Origin: Flavobacteriaceae bacterium
GTDB lineage: Bacteria > Bacteroidota > Bacteroidia > Flavobacteriales > Flavobacteriaceae
Length of the DNA: 64,000 nt
Reading direction: 5' to 3'
Assembly (NCBI GenBank): GCA_014238425.1
Contig: JABABD010000009.1
Span: 186,001 to 250,000 of the forward strand
Shown here: in pieces, positions 55,654-64,000 of the stretch
How positions within the stretch are numbered: position 1 is the stretch's first letter
How the letters are laid out: the number at the start of each line of letters is the position of its first letter
The notes under the pieces: model-generated
What the model was told of the DNA's origin: nothing
Database searches by the model: none
Seen by the model: the letters and a program-made list of their open reading frames with translations, nothing else
Position numbers and translations under genes: made by a program

Positions 55654-56901
55654 TTAATTTTTTAAAATTTCTTTCAGTAACATTTCAAAGGATTTATTCA
55701 TGGTCTTATTAATGACTTTAGTCCTGTGATTTCCCATGTTGAAGGTACCAGATACTAATCCTTTAGGTGTTGCTATAGCAATACACACAGTACCAACCTC
55801 AGCTTCTGAATCGCCTTTGGATGGGCCGGCATTACCTGTTGTTGCAATGCTATAATTTGTTTTAAATAATTGTTTTGCATTTACCGCCATAGCTTCAGCT
55901 ACTTCAATACTCACAACGGAGTGTTTTTTGATCAGCTCTTCCGAAACGTTTAAAATGTCTGTTTTTGCATCAGTAGCATAACTTATTATACTGCCCTTAA
56001 AGTACGCAGATGCTCCGGCATTAGCTGTAAACTGCTCCGCTATTTTTCCTCCAGTACAACTTTCTGCAGTAGCAATGGTCAACCCTTTGCCTTTTAAAAT
56101 TTCACCTATCGTTACTTCAATAGAATTTTCATCTTCATAACCTACTATGATATCACCAATAAGCTTTTGAAGCGTTACAACTTGTCTTTCAACTTCTTCT
56201 TCGATGTCATTTTTATCTGCTCCTTTTGCAGATAAGCGTAATCTCACTTTTCCTAAACTAGGTAGGTAGGCCAATTTAATAAATGCGGGCAAATTATTTT
56301 CCCAATCTTTAATCTTATCAGCAATAACACTTTCTCCTACGCCATATGTTAGTACTGTTTTATGTAAAATAAAAGGAAACTTGTATCTCTTTTGAAGTTT
56401 AGGTAATACTTCATACTCCATAAGAGCTTTCATTTCATACGGTACACCTGGCATTGAAACAAATACTTTATTACCCTTTTCTAACCACATTCCTGGCGCT
56501 GTTCCAAAGCGATTCTTCAATATTTTTGCTTTAGAAGGCACCAAAGCTTGTTCTTTATTCACTTCCATTATAGGCGTTGATATGTACTTCTTAAAAAGCG
56601 CTTCAACATGAGCTAAAACGGCATCATCCTGAACCAATATATCATCAAAATACTCGCAAATAGTGTGCTTTGTAATATCATCTTTAGTAGGACCTAGTCC
56701 TCCTGTAACAATGATAATGTCAACATTATCCTCAGCTTCATTTAAAGCCTTTAAAATATGTGCTTTATCATCTTGAACGGACTTAATCTGGTAAACAGAA
56801 ACTCCAATACGGTTAAGGGCTTTTCCAATAAATGCTGAATTAGTATCAACTATTTGCCCGATGAGAATCTCATCACCAATGGTAATGATTTCGGCTAGCA
56901 T
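55654..56901 (-). CDS. cinA: CinA-family protein (MoCF-like plus nicotinamide-nucleotide amidohydrolase)
   Basis: 415 residues. N-terminal molybdopterin-binding-like domain ([33 protein letters not shown]) with probable pyrophosphatase activity, and a C-terminal CinA domain (~255-415: [36 protein letters not shown]) that deamidates nicotinamide mononucleotide. Together they recycle NAD-derived damage products. Its start shares a base with the Hpt stop (TAATG), so it is translated in tandem. Confidence 0.94.
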   Translation of the reverse strand: MLAEIITIGDEILIGQIVDTNSAFIGKALNRIGVSVYQIKSVQDDKAHILKALNEAEDNVDIIIVTGGLGPTKDDITKHTICEYFDDILVQDDAVLAHVEALFKKYISTPIMEVNKEQALVPSKAKILKNRFGTAPGMWLEKGNKVFVSMPGVPYEMKALMEYEVLPKLQKRYKFPFILHKTVLTYGVGESVIADKIKDWENNLPAFIKLAYLPSLGKVRLRLSAKGADKNDIEEEVERQVVTLQKLIGDIIVGYEDENSIEVTIGEILKGKGLTIATAESCTGGKIAEQFTANAGASAYFKGSIISYATDAKTDILNVSEELIKKHSVVSIEVAEAMAVNAKQLFKTNYSIATTGNAGPSKGDSEAEVGTVCIAIATPKGLVSGTFNMGNHRTKVINKTMNKSFEMLLKEILKN

Positions 56902-57242
56902 TAGAGGCTAAAATCTGATTTCATTTCCGTAGATGCTTGTTCAACCGCAGATAGAACGATATCTAGTTTATTTGAAATATCTTCTCCCTTTTTTTCGAAT
57001 TTCCCCCAATCTTGCACCTCGATCAAATCCTCAAGAACACCAAGCTCGAACAAATCGATGGTAGGTTTCATTTTGTGAGCAGATTGATATGTCTGTAAGT
57101 AATCCTGGTTAGCAACCGCTTCTTTTAAAAGTTCTGCATCAGCTGGAACCTCTTCAAGGAACGCAGCGGCTAATGCCATAACAAAGTCTTCGTCGTTGTC
57201 TGCCAACTCACGAACACGATATAGTTTGTAGTGTTGTTCCAT
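56901..57242 (-). CDS. Stand-alone Hpt domain protein
   Basis: 113 residues, a four-helix Hpt-like bundle with the candidate phosphoacceptor His in [16 protein letters not shown] (His ~57). It would relay phosphoryl groups between response regulators. No histidine kinase or receiver is in this window. Both ends share a base with a neighbouring gene (stop/start TAATG), so it is part of the FAH-cinA transcript. Confidence 0.85.
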   Translation of the reverse strand: MEQHYKLYRVRELADNDEDFVMALAAAFLEEVPADAELLKEAVANQDYLQTYQSAHKMKPTIDLFELGVLEDLIEVQDWGKFEKKGEDISNKLDIVLSAVEQASTEMKSDFSL

Positions 57243-57853
57243 TATTTTATTATAATTGAAAATAGCTCTTTTTCATTGATAAAGCCTTTTAGCTTATCAT
57301 TTGCAAATACTCTGCCAACTCCTGCTGGAGTGCCTGTAAAGATAATATCTCCAATCTTTAAAGTAAAATATTTTGAGACATATTCTATTAATTCATCTAT
57401 TTTCCAAAGCATATGACTTGTATTACCCTCTTGAACAACATCATTGTTTTTAAGCAATTTAAAATCAATATTATTTACATCATCAAACTCCTTCTTAGGA
57501 AGCCACTTTCCAATTACAGCTGCACCATCAAAGGCTTTAGCTTTCTCCCAAGGCAATCCTTTTTCTTTCAATCTACTTTGTAAATCTCTCGCTGTAAAGT
57601 CAATACCCAAACCTAGTTCATCATAGTATTTATGAGCAAATTTTTTATCAATATGCTTTCCTACCTTATTGATCTTGATTAAAATTTCAAGTTCATGATG
57701 CACGTCATCTGAAAAATCTGGAATAAAAAACGGTTGTTTTTTAAGTAGTATTGAGGTATCTGGTTTCAAAAATACGACTGGATCAGTCGGTTTTTCATTT
57801 TCCAATTCTTCAATATGTTCGACGTAATTACGCCCTATACAGATAAGCTTCAT
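57242..57853 (-). CDS. Fumarylacetoacetate hydrolase-family protein
   Basis: 203 residues of the compact FAH fold. Metal ligands: HHELEILIKI (~70) with Glu-x-Glu, and GIDFTARDLQ (~110) with Asp; GDIIFTGTPAGVG (~175) is the family loop. Typical reactions are C-C hydrolysis or decarboxylation of oxo acids (oxaloacetate, acylpyruvates). Substrate not predictable. Second in the exonuclease-FAH-Hpt-cinA series. Confidence 0.93.
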   Translation of the reverse strand: MKLICIGRNYVEHIEELENEKPTDPVVFLKPDTSILLKKQPFFIPDFSDDVHHELEILIKINKVGKHIDKKFAHKYYDELGLGIDFTARDLQSRLKEKGLPWEKAKAFDGAAVIGKWLPKKEFDDVNNIDFKLLKNNDVVQEGNTSHMLWKIDELIEYVSKYFTLKIGDIIFTGTPAGVGRVFANDKLKGFINEKELFSIIIK

Positions 57854-57860
57854 ATAGCGC

Positions 57861-58634
57861 TTATAATTTATTATTGAATGCTCTTAATTTAATAGCCGTC
57901 AAGACCTTTTTGGTATATAATGGGAAATCTGCGTTCAAAAGCCAACCAAAATAACCTGGTTCTTGTTCTAAAACATCAATGACTCTCTTATTCTTATGTT
58001 TCCCAAAAGAAAAACACTCTTCGTCGTCCTTATTATAGATAATAAAACCTGCAAAATCTGCAAACTTCTTACGAGAACTGAATTCAGACAAAAATTTCAT
58101 ATCATTCTCCAATACATCATATTTTTCTATCTGCTTTTTCAATACCTCAAAAGTTGCAACTGTATCGGCCTCAGCACTATGAGCATTATCCAAGTTTTTA
58201 TCACAATAAAATTTATACGCAGCAGATAAGGTTCTCTGTTCCATTTTATGATAAATCGTTTGCACGTCTACAGAAACACGTCCTTTCATATCAAAATCTA
58301 TCTCAGCTCTTAATAATTCTTCGGCTAAAAGCGGAATATCAAATCTATTAGAATTGAATCCACCCAAATCAGAATCCTTAACCATATTATAAACCTCTTT
58401 AGAAATCTCTTTAAAGATCGGTTTGTCTATCACATCAGCATCAGAAATACCATGAATAGCGGTTACTTCTTTAGGAATTGGTATTTCAGGGTTGACCACC
58501 CATGTTTTACGATCTTCTTTTCCATCTGGAAATACTTTAAGGATAGAAATCTCAACGACTCGATCCTTTGAAATATTGATTCCAGTGGTTTCTAAGTCAA
58601 AAAAACAAATAGGTTTATTAAGGTTTAATTGCAT
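57861..58634 (-). CDS. 3'-5' exonuclease (DEDDh, DnaQ-like)
   Basis: 257 residues. DEDD motifs: FFDLETTGI (~12), the second Asp in GFNSNRFDIPLLAEELL (~95) and NAHSAEADT with the His and last Asp (~150). A C-terminal extension (GKHKNKRVIDVLEQEPGYFGWLLN) resembles the small DUF3820-like module, as in the 81-residue protein at 29403. Degrades DNA or RNA from the 3' end. Divergent from the glutaredoxin-like gene by about 70 bases. Confidence 0.93.
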   Translation of the reverse strand: MQLNLNKPICFFDLETTGINISKDRVVEISILKVFPDGKEDRKTWVVNPEIPIPKEVTAIHGISDADVIDKPIFKEISKEVYNMVKDSDLGGFNSNRFDIPLLAEELLRAEIDFDMKGRVSVDVQTIYHKMEQRTLSAAYKFYCDKNLDNAHSAEADTVATFEVLKKQIEKYDVLENDMKFLSEFSSRKKFADFAGFIIYNKDDEECFSFGKHKNKRVIDVLEQEPGYFGWLLNADFPLYTKKVLTAIKLRAFNNKL

Positions 58635-58704
58635 TTTCTCGGTACGGTTTATGCAAATATACTTTTATTAAATTTTATATAATTTAGCCTAAAGTTAAAA
58701 ATCC

Positions 58705-59337
58705 TTGAAGACTACATTTTCCATACTACTCTCTCTGTTTTTAACCTGCAGTGTTTTTTCTCAAACTATACATCCTTATGTCAAATTAACGGAAAAAATC
58801 AAAGGAAAACGTCTCGAATTATTTGCTGTAAATTCTGGTGCCACCAGCTATAATATCTTTCTTCGTGTAGAAACCAAAGATTATAGACGAAGCAGTTCTA
58901 GGCCTGTTCTAAAAACCATTCCAGCTAATTCTAAAGTACGCCTCATCACTATGGTTAAGCTCAATGGAAAAGAAGGTATATACACGACATCTTTTGTTGT
59001 TAATGAAATTGCGCAAGGATTATCTATAACAAAAGATCATGAAAATTTTGAAGTGAAATTCAATAATGCTTTACACACCAAAAAGATAACCATCTATACT
59101 AAAGACACCTGTGACTTATGTATGGATGCCAAACAATTATTAGACAAACACAAAATTAGGTATAAAGAGCTCAGCATAGAGAAAGACTCCATAAATCTTA
59201 TACAACTTATCTCCGAATTCAAGAAAAGTGATTTAAAGAAAAAAGCTCTGGTACCAATATTAAAAATAGAAGATTCGTTGTATACATCTTTAAAAACCAG
59301 ACAAGACTTTATTAAGGCTTTAAAAAATCACTTTTAA
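58705..59337 (+). CDS. Secreted protein with C-terminal glutaredoxin-like domain
   Basis: 210 residues. TTG start (no earlier in-frame ATG), signal peptide (cleavage near VFSQ), a beta domain (~22-125) of unknown type, then a glutaredoxin-like domain with ITIYTKDTCDLCMDAKQLL (CxxC, ~140). Probably a periplasmic thiol redox protein. It may form a unit with the 59-residue membrane protein 70 bases downstream. Confidence 0.82.
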   Translation: MKTTFSILLSLFLTCSVFSQTIHPYVKLTEKIKGKRLELFAVNSGATSYNIFLRVETKDYRRSSSRPVLKTIPANSKVRLITMVKLNGKEGIYTTSFVVNEIAQGLSITKDHENFEVKFNNALHTKKITIYTKDTCDLCMDAKQLLDKHKIRYKELSIEKDSINLIQLISEFKKSDLKKKALVPILKIEDSLYTSLKTRQDFIKALKNHF

Positions 59338-59406
59338 TTTCAACAATCAACTTCTTTTGTAACATTACCAGGCTAAATCATACTTATAGTCCTAAAGAGA
59401 AATCAT

Positions 59407-59586
59407 ATGAAGAAAAATAAAGCCAATGGACTTTTTATGATTGGTATGTTATTCACCATTTTAGGTCTAACGATTTTCACTGAATCTAAATATTTACGAT
59501 ACATATCGCTTTCTTTAGGTGTTATACTAACAATATACAGCGTTATCAAAGAGAATCGAGAAAGAAAAAAATCTAAAAATTCTTAA
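59407..59586 (+). CDS. 59-residue membrane protein
   Basis: Frame of 59 codons plus stop starting MKKNKANG, with two membrane helices (about 9-25 and 32-48) and a basic tail KENRERKKSKNS. Positive-inside residues at both ends place both termini in the cytoplasm. Falls just under a 60-residue cut-off. Six bases before the end of the convergent E2 gene. Function unknown. Confidence 0.7.
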   Translation: MKKNKANGLFMIGMLFTILGLTIFTESKYLRYISLSLGVILTIYSVIKENRERKKSKNS

Positions 59587-59592
59587 AAGACA

Positions 59593-60939
59593 TCATATCT
59601 CACGATTACTATCCCAAGCTTCTAAATACTCTTTTACTTGTTTTACAAACTGTCCACCAAGCGCTCCATTAACTACGCGATGGTCATAGGAATGCGACAT
59701 GAACATCTTATACCGAATGCCAATAAAATCACCTTCAGGGGTTTCAATAACTGCTGGCACCTTACGAATGGCTCCTAAAGCCAAAATACCTACTTGTGGT
59801 TGGTTAATTATTGGCGTTCCCATGATGCTGCCAAAAGTTCCTACGTTGGTTACTGTGTATGTCCCACCTTGAATATCGTCAGGCTTTAGCTGATTATTTC
59901 TTGCACGACCGGCTAAGTCATTTACACGTTTGGTCATACCAACTAAATTAAGCTGATCAGCATTCTTGATAACTGGAACAATTAAATTTCCATCTGCAAG
60001 AGCGGCTGCCATTCCTAAATTAATGTTCTTTTTCTTAATGATGGTATCTCCTTCTAAAGAAATGTTCATCATTGGAAAGTCTCGAAGCGATTTTGCTACT
60101 GCTTCCATAAAAATAGGTGTAAACGTTAGTTTTTCACCTTCTCGTTTTTCAAATTCGTTTTTGACCTTATTCCTCCAATTCCAAATATTAGTAACATCAG
60201 CTTCAATAAATGATTGCACATGAGCAGATGTTTGGACAGAGTCAACCATATGTTTGGCAATTAACTTACCCATTCTGGTCATTTCGATAATTTCATCTTC
60301 ACCATTAGAAACGACAGGTGTTTTTGTCTCGAGTTGAGAGATACTATCAGACTGAGTTGTTTCTATTTTAACGACTGGCTTTTGCGATTCTATATGTGTC
60401 GGAACCGAATTATTACTGCGATTCTCTACATACATTAGAATATCATTCTTTGTAACGCGACCTTCTTTACCTGTTCCTGGAAGTATATCTAGTTCAGCTT
60501 GGGTAATTCCTTCCTTCTTTGCTATATTTCTTACTAAAGGTGAATAAAATCGATCTTCACTTGAAACAACTGGAGCTGCCACAGCATCTTGCGCAGCAGT
60601 TACTGTACTTGCTACTTGGGCAACAGCTTCAACAGGCACTTCCTCTGTCTGAACAGCAACTTCTACATGAGGTGTGGCATCAACTGAAGGTGTATCTCCA
60701 TCAGTCTCTATCACAGCAATGGTCTGACCAACCTGTACTATATCGTCAACGTTGAATAACTTCTCAACCAATACACCATCAACTTCTGATGGCACTTCAC
60801 TATCCACTTTGTCTGTAGCTATTTCTAGTACAGCTTCATCAGCTTCTATAGTATCTCCTACTTCTTTTAACCAACTAGTGATAGTTGCCTCAGCAACACT
60901 CTCACCCATCTTTGGAAGTTTTAATTCAAATTTTGCCAT
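59593..60939 (-). CDS. 2-oxoacid dehydrogenase E2 (dihydrolipoyl acyltransferase)
   Basis: 448 residues. Lipoyl domain (1-78) with the lipoylated Lys in EIATDKVDSEVPS (~43), a flexible Ala/Val/Glu-rich linker, a subunit-binding domain (~130-168: FYSPLVRNIAKKEGI, GKEGRVTKNDIL), and the acyltransferase core with SHSYDHRVVNGALGG (~420). The usual Asp of DHRxxDG is Asn here. Acetyl-, succinyl- and branched-chain acyltransferases share this architecture; branched-chain or succinyl is more likely than acetyl. E1 and E3 are not nearby. Confidence 0.92.
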   Translation of the reverse strand: MAKFELKLPKMGESVAEATITSWLKEVGDTIEADEAVLEIATDKVDSEVPSEVDGVLVEKLFNVDDIVQVGQTIAVIETDGDTPSVDATPHVEVAVQTEEVPVEAVAQVASTVTAAQDAVAAPVVSSEDRFYSPLVRNIAKKEGITQAELDILPGTGKEGRVTKNDILMYVENRSNNSVPTHIESQKPVVKIETTQSDSISQLETKTPVVSNGEDEIIEMTRMGKLIAKHMVDSVQTSAHVQSFIEADVTNIWNWRNKVKNEFEKREGEKLTFTPIFMEAVAKSLRDFPMMNISLEGDTIIKKKNINLGMAAALADGNLIVPVIKNADQLNLVGMTKRVNDLAGRARNNQLKPDDIQGGTYTVTNVGTFGSIMGTPIINQPQVGILALGAIRKVPAVIETPEGDFIGIRYKMFMSHSYDHRVVNGALGGQFVKQVKEYLEAWDSNREI

Positions 60940-61025
60940 ATTGATAATATAACAGTGTTTTTTTGGTTTGACTTTGCAAAATTAATAAAAAAACTAATCT
61001 TGCACTGGTTTTAATTCAAAATAAA

Positions 61026-62015
61026 TCATTCTGCGACTCGAATCTCTCCTTTAGATTTGGAACTCGAACTACCGATGATAAAATTAGCATTTTTCGGGTT
61101 AATCTTGAAGGCTCCTGATTGCTCTTCGAAAGCAGTAATAATTTCCTTGAAAGTCATTTCATTATTATCAAAAATGATTTCTTCTTTATCAGTGTAAGTA
61201 CTTCCCTTTTTTTCACTGTCAAACAAAGGCATCATTTTACTACCAATAGAAACCATGGCATCTAATAAGATATTTCTCTTGAAATGTTTTCTATAAAAAA
61301 TACGCATCGCATCATAAAAACGCTGTCTATAGATTTTATTTTTTGGCGTACTTTCTCCTTTAAAATGTATACACGTTACCGCTCCTATATAATAGTTTTT
61401 TAATCCCTTTTTTAAAGCCCTATATGACAGATCTATATCTTCTCCATACATAAAATAGTCTTCATCGAAGCCTTTCAGTTCATCGTATACTTTCTTTTTC
61501 ATCATCATAAAGGCTCCCACTAAAACCGGTACTTCTCCTACCTCTTTTTCTTTAAGGTGATTCGCATAATACAAATCTCCTGACGCAAATATTTTCTTAA
61601 AAGACACCATTGGTGTCGGGATATTGCGCTTACTCTCAGGTAAAAAAACACCTCTTCCATCTATTAATCTGCAACCTACAATACCGACACTTTCCTTAGC
61701 ATCTATAAAACTAATAGCAGTTGAAAAAACATCTTCAGCAATAACCGTATCTGGATTCAAAATACAAACATACTCTCCTTTGGCACGAGTTACTCCAATA
61801 TTATTTCCTTTAGAAAACCCCGTATTCTCATGGTTTTCAATCAACAATATTTCAGGAAACAATTCTTTTACCATCGCACAGCTATCATCCTGAGAATTAT
61901 TATCTACAACAATAATTTCCGCATTAATATCAGTCACTGACGCTTTGACGCTTTTTATACATAGCTCTAAAAAATAGCGCACGTTATAATTGAGTATGAC
62001 AACGGATAGCTTCAA
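61026..62015 (-). CDS. Family-2 glycosyltransferase (rhamnosyl/Wbb-like)
   Basis: 329 residues. GT-A motifs SVVILNYNVRYFLELCIKS (~3), VVDNNSQDDS (~36), LNPDTVI (~84) and the ED-containing MYGEDIDLSYRALKKG (~190). Similar to rhamnosyl- and galactosyltransferases of O-antigen or capsule assembly. Cytoplasmic face of the inner membrane. It is six bases after recR, so the two are likely cotranscribed. Confidence 0.9.
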   Translation of the reverse strand: MKLSVVILNYNVRYFLELCIKSVKASVTDINAEIIVVDNNSQDDSCAMVKELFPEILLIENHENTGFSKGNNIGVTRAKGEYVCILNPDTVIAEDVFSTAISFIDAKESVGIVGCRLIDGRGVFLPESKRNIPTPMVSFKKIFASGDLYYANHLKEKEVGEVPVLVGAFMMMKKKVYDELKGFDEDYFMYGEDIDLSYRALKKGLKNYYIGAVTCIHFKGESTPKNKIYRQRFYDAMRIFYRKHFKRNILLDAMVSIGSKMMPLFDSEKKGSTYTDKEEIIFDNNEMTFKEIITAFEEQSGAFKINPKNANFIIGSSSSKSKGEIRVAE

Positions 62016-62021
62016 AAATAG

Positions 62022-62639
62022 TTATGATTTTAGAGAGATTTCGAAAGGTATTCTATTCAAAATACTCCTTCCTAAGGTTATTTCATCTGCATATTCTAAT
62101 TCATCTCCTACCGAAATACCTCTCGCAATAGTAGAGGTGATAACATCTAAATCTTGAATCTGCTTATAGATATAAAAATTTGTGGTATCTCCTTCCATAG
62201 TTGAACTTAATGCAAAAATTAATTCTTTTATTTTACCTTCTTTTACCTTAGTAACTAATGAGTCAATGGTCAAGTCATTTGGACCAATACCATCCATTGG
62301 AGATATTTTACCTCCCAAAACATGATATAAGCCTCTGAAAGAACTCGTGCTTTCAATGGCCATTACATCACGTACATCCTCAACAACACAGATAATTTCT
62401 TCATTTCTATGAGGGTTAACACAAATCTCACATATAGTTTTATCACTAATATTATGACAACTACTACAGAATTTAATCTCATGTCTAACAGTTTCTAAAG
62501 CCTTTGCTAAATGAGATGTTTGATCTTTAGGCTGCCGTAATAGATGCAACACTAATCTTAGTGCCGTTCTTTTACCAATTCCTGGTAACTGAGACACTTC
62601 ATTAATCGCATTTTCAAGCAGTTTAGAAGAAAATTCCAT
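62022..62639 (-). CDS. recR: Recombination mediator RecR
   Basis: 205 residues. N-terminal helix-hairpin-helix ([19 protein letters not shown]), the four-Cys zinc finger ([17 protein letters not shown], ~57-73), the Toprim domain ([14 protein letters not shown], ~83) and the Walker-B-like end. Loads RecA with RecO in gap repair. Divergent from the symporter gene. Confidence 0.97.
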   Translation of the reverse strand: MEFSSKLLENAINEVSQLPGIGKRTALRLVLHLLRQPKDQTSHLAKALETVRHEIKFCSSCHNISDKTICEICVNPHRNEEIICVVEDVRDVMAIESTSSFRGLYHVLGGKISPMDGIGPNDLTIDSLVTKVKEGKIKELIFALSSTMEGDTTNFYIYKQIQDLDVITSTIARGISVGDELEYADEITLGRSILNRIPFEISLKS

Positions 62640-62720
62640 AGCTGCGAATTTACGATTTTACATCTAACAATTAAGCTCATATGAATGTAATTTGTATTTT
62701 GGTGTTTTAATGCAGACCTA

Positions 62721-64000
62721 ATGAATTCTACACAAATAATTATACTAATAGCTACCTACTTCGGGGTCTTGATGCTAATCTCTTATCTTACAGGCAAAAA
62801 CGATAGTAACGACACTTTCTTTAAAGCAGGAAAACAATCGCCTTGGTATATTGTTGCTTTTGGTATGATAGGCGCATCGCTATCTGGAGTGACTTTTATT
62901 TCTGTTCCAGGAATGATTGGTGGACAGGAATTTGCTTATATGCAAGGTGTTTTTGGCTTTTTTGTTGGTTATCTTTTTATACTTTTCATTTTACTACCTA
63001 TTTATTATCGTTTAAATGTCACATCAATATATCAGTATTTAGAACAACGTTTTGGAAACATCAGTTATAAAACTGGTGCTTTCTTTTTTATATTGTCTCG
63101 TGTTACAGGTGCGTCTTTCAGATTATTCTTAGTAGCTCTTGCCATGCAATATATTGTATTTGAAGAATTAGGTGTTCCGTTTTGGGTAACGGTCGTAATT
63201 TCTATTGTTCTGATTTGGGTGTACACGAAAAGAGGAGGCATAAAGACCATTGTTTGGACAGACACCTTACAAACACTTACCATGTTGACTGCTGTAGGAG
63301 TGGGCATTTATTTAATTAATGACAAAATGGATTGGTCTTATATTGAAGCCTTACAATCGGATGCCTTTGCCGAAAAAAGTAGGATATTCTTTTTTGACGA
63401 CCCAAATTCTATCACATATTTTTGGAAGTATTTTATTGGAGGCATCTTCATCGCCATTGCCATGACTGGATTAGATCAGGACATGATGCAAAAAAACCTA
63501 ACATGTAAAAATAAATTAGAGTCTCAAAAAAATATGTTCTCAATGGCTACTTTATTGGTCATTGTCAACTTCGCATTTTTATCTCTAGGTGCCTTACTTT
63601 TTATTTATGCAGATAGTTTTGGGGTAGATATTCCAGTCTTGGACGGCAGGACTAGAACGGATCTATTGTTTCCAGAAATAGCCATGAATCAAGGTTTAGG
63701 AAAACCTTTAGCCATTACATTTATAATTGGGCTGATAGCTGCGGCATATTCTAGTGCCGATAGTGCCTTGACATCACTGACTACATCTTTTTCAGTAGAT
63801 TTCTTGAATATTGAGAAGCGACCGTTTGAAGAGCAGAAACCTCTTCGTAAAAAGGTACATATAGGTGTTTCATTAGTGCTCATCATAGTCGTGATTGTTT
63901 TTAATTATCTAGATGGCAATGTTGTTGGAAATTTATTCAAATTCGCCACGCTTACTTATGGACCTCTTCTGGGACTCTTTGCATTCGGGATTCTCACCAA
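62721..64000 (+). CDS. Sodium:solute symporter (SSS family), 3' end cut by window
   Basis: Runs off the window; 426 codons are visible, with about eleven membrane helices. SSS motifs include [20 protein letters not shown] (~32), [21 protein letters not shown] (~240) and [19 protein letters not shown] (~330), the last containing the sodium-site Ser residues. It imports a small solute (sugar, amino or carboxylic acid) with Na+. Substrate not predictable. Only the C-terminal helices lie outside. Confidence 0.92.
   Translation, partial: MNSTQIIILIATYFGVLMLISYLTGKNDSNDTFFKAGKQSPWYIVAFGMIGASLSGVTFISVPGMIGGQEFAYMQGVFGFFVGYLFILFILLPIYYRLNVTSIYQYLEQRFGNISYKTGAFFFILSRVTGASFRLFLVALAMQYIVFEELGVPFWVTVVISIVLIWVYTKRGGIKTIVWTDTLQTLTMLTAVGVGIYLINDKMDWSYIEALQSDAFAEKSRIFFFDDPNSITYFWKYFIGGIFIAIAMTGLDQDMMQKNLTCKNKLESQKNMFSMATLLVIVNFAFLSLGALLFIYADSFGVDIPVLDGRTRTDLLFPEIAMNQGLGKPLAITFIIGLIAAAYSSADSALTSLTTSFSVDFLNIEKRPFEEQKPLRKKVHIGVSLVLIIVVIVFNYLDGNVVGNLFKFATLTYGPLLGLFAFGILT

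Overview
The window looks like a chromosomal stretch of a marine-type member of the Flavobacteriaceae (Bacteroidota). By eye it is AT-rich. Secreted proteins carry Bacteroidota lipoprotein signals or C-terminal type IX secretion (T9SS) sorting domains. Likely promoters resemble the Bacteroidota -33 TTTG / -7 TAnnTTTG pattern rather than sigma70 boxes. Clade-typical genes are present: bshC (bacillithiol), DUF349, DUF4295 beside rpmG/rpmB, a LysM plus periplasmic-binding fusion, DUF922, and TPR proteins ending in a LuxR-like helix-turn-helix (HTH). I see no rRNA, tRNA, CRISPR array, insertion sequence or prophage. Coding density is high and only one gap exceeds 300 bases (19993-20395).

Layout. 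1-7419 (+): a class-III aminotransferase cut by the window edge, a TPR protein, two tandem DUF368 (PopT-type polyprenyl-phosphate transporter) paralogs overlapping each other and aroE, then a DUF349 protein. 7420-7674 is a structured non-coding stretch. 7675-12022: mazG, a CBM9-like lipoprotein, and an ECF sigma / anti-sigma-like / repeat-rich secreted protein operon. 12159-19992: DUF2911, meaB, then an envelope-glycan cluster (epimerase, GT2, a LAB_N membrane protein, a GT39/ArnT-like transferase, a PAP2 phosphatase) and a MATE exporter. 20396-34342: a lipocalin-like lipoprotein, a modular secreted endonuclease, a nitronate monooxygenase, mnmA, a YwqK-type protein, yidC, pyrG, several small proteins, OsmC, a LysM protein and guaA.

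34530-37673: a membrane-anchored TPR-HTH regulator followed by a cadherin-like lipoprotein. 37733-46572: bshC, then a secreted M14 peptidase, an M16 peptidase, a small secreted protein and a carboxypeptidase-regulatory-domain protein. 46640-50473: an operon for surface proteins (a T9SS-sorted protein, an outer-membrane barrel, a fibre-like beta protein) divergent from a short HTH regulator. 50470-64000: rimO, an amidase, ftsY, DUF4295-rpmG-rpmB, cinA, Hpt, FAH, an exonuclease, a glutaredoxin-like protein, a 59-residue membrane protein, a 2-oxoacid dehydrogenase E2, GT2, recR and a sodium:solute symporter cut by the window end.

The most interesting signal is a candidate regulatory circuit. The two HTH regulators (34530-36428 and 49976-50473) have near-identical C-terminal DNA-binding domains. 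Upstream of both, and of the cadherin-like lipoprotein gene, lies a direct repeat of TTGTCCAC-like half-sites with an 11-bp pitch, each placed exactly 37 nt upstream of a candidate -7 box. This suggests a small auto- and cross-regulated regulon for cell-surface proteins. Other items to note are a sigma-controlled Trp/Gly/Glu-repeat protein, tandem diverged PopT paralogs, and two non-coding regions with strong RNA secondary structure.
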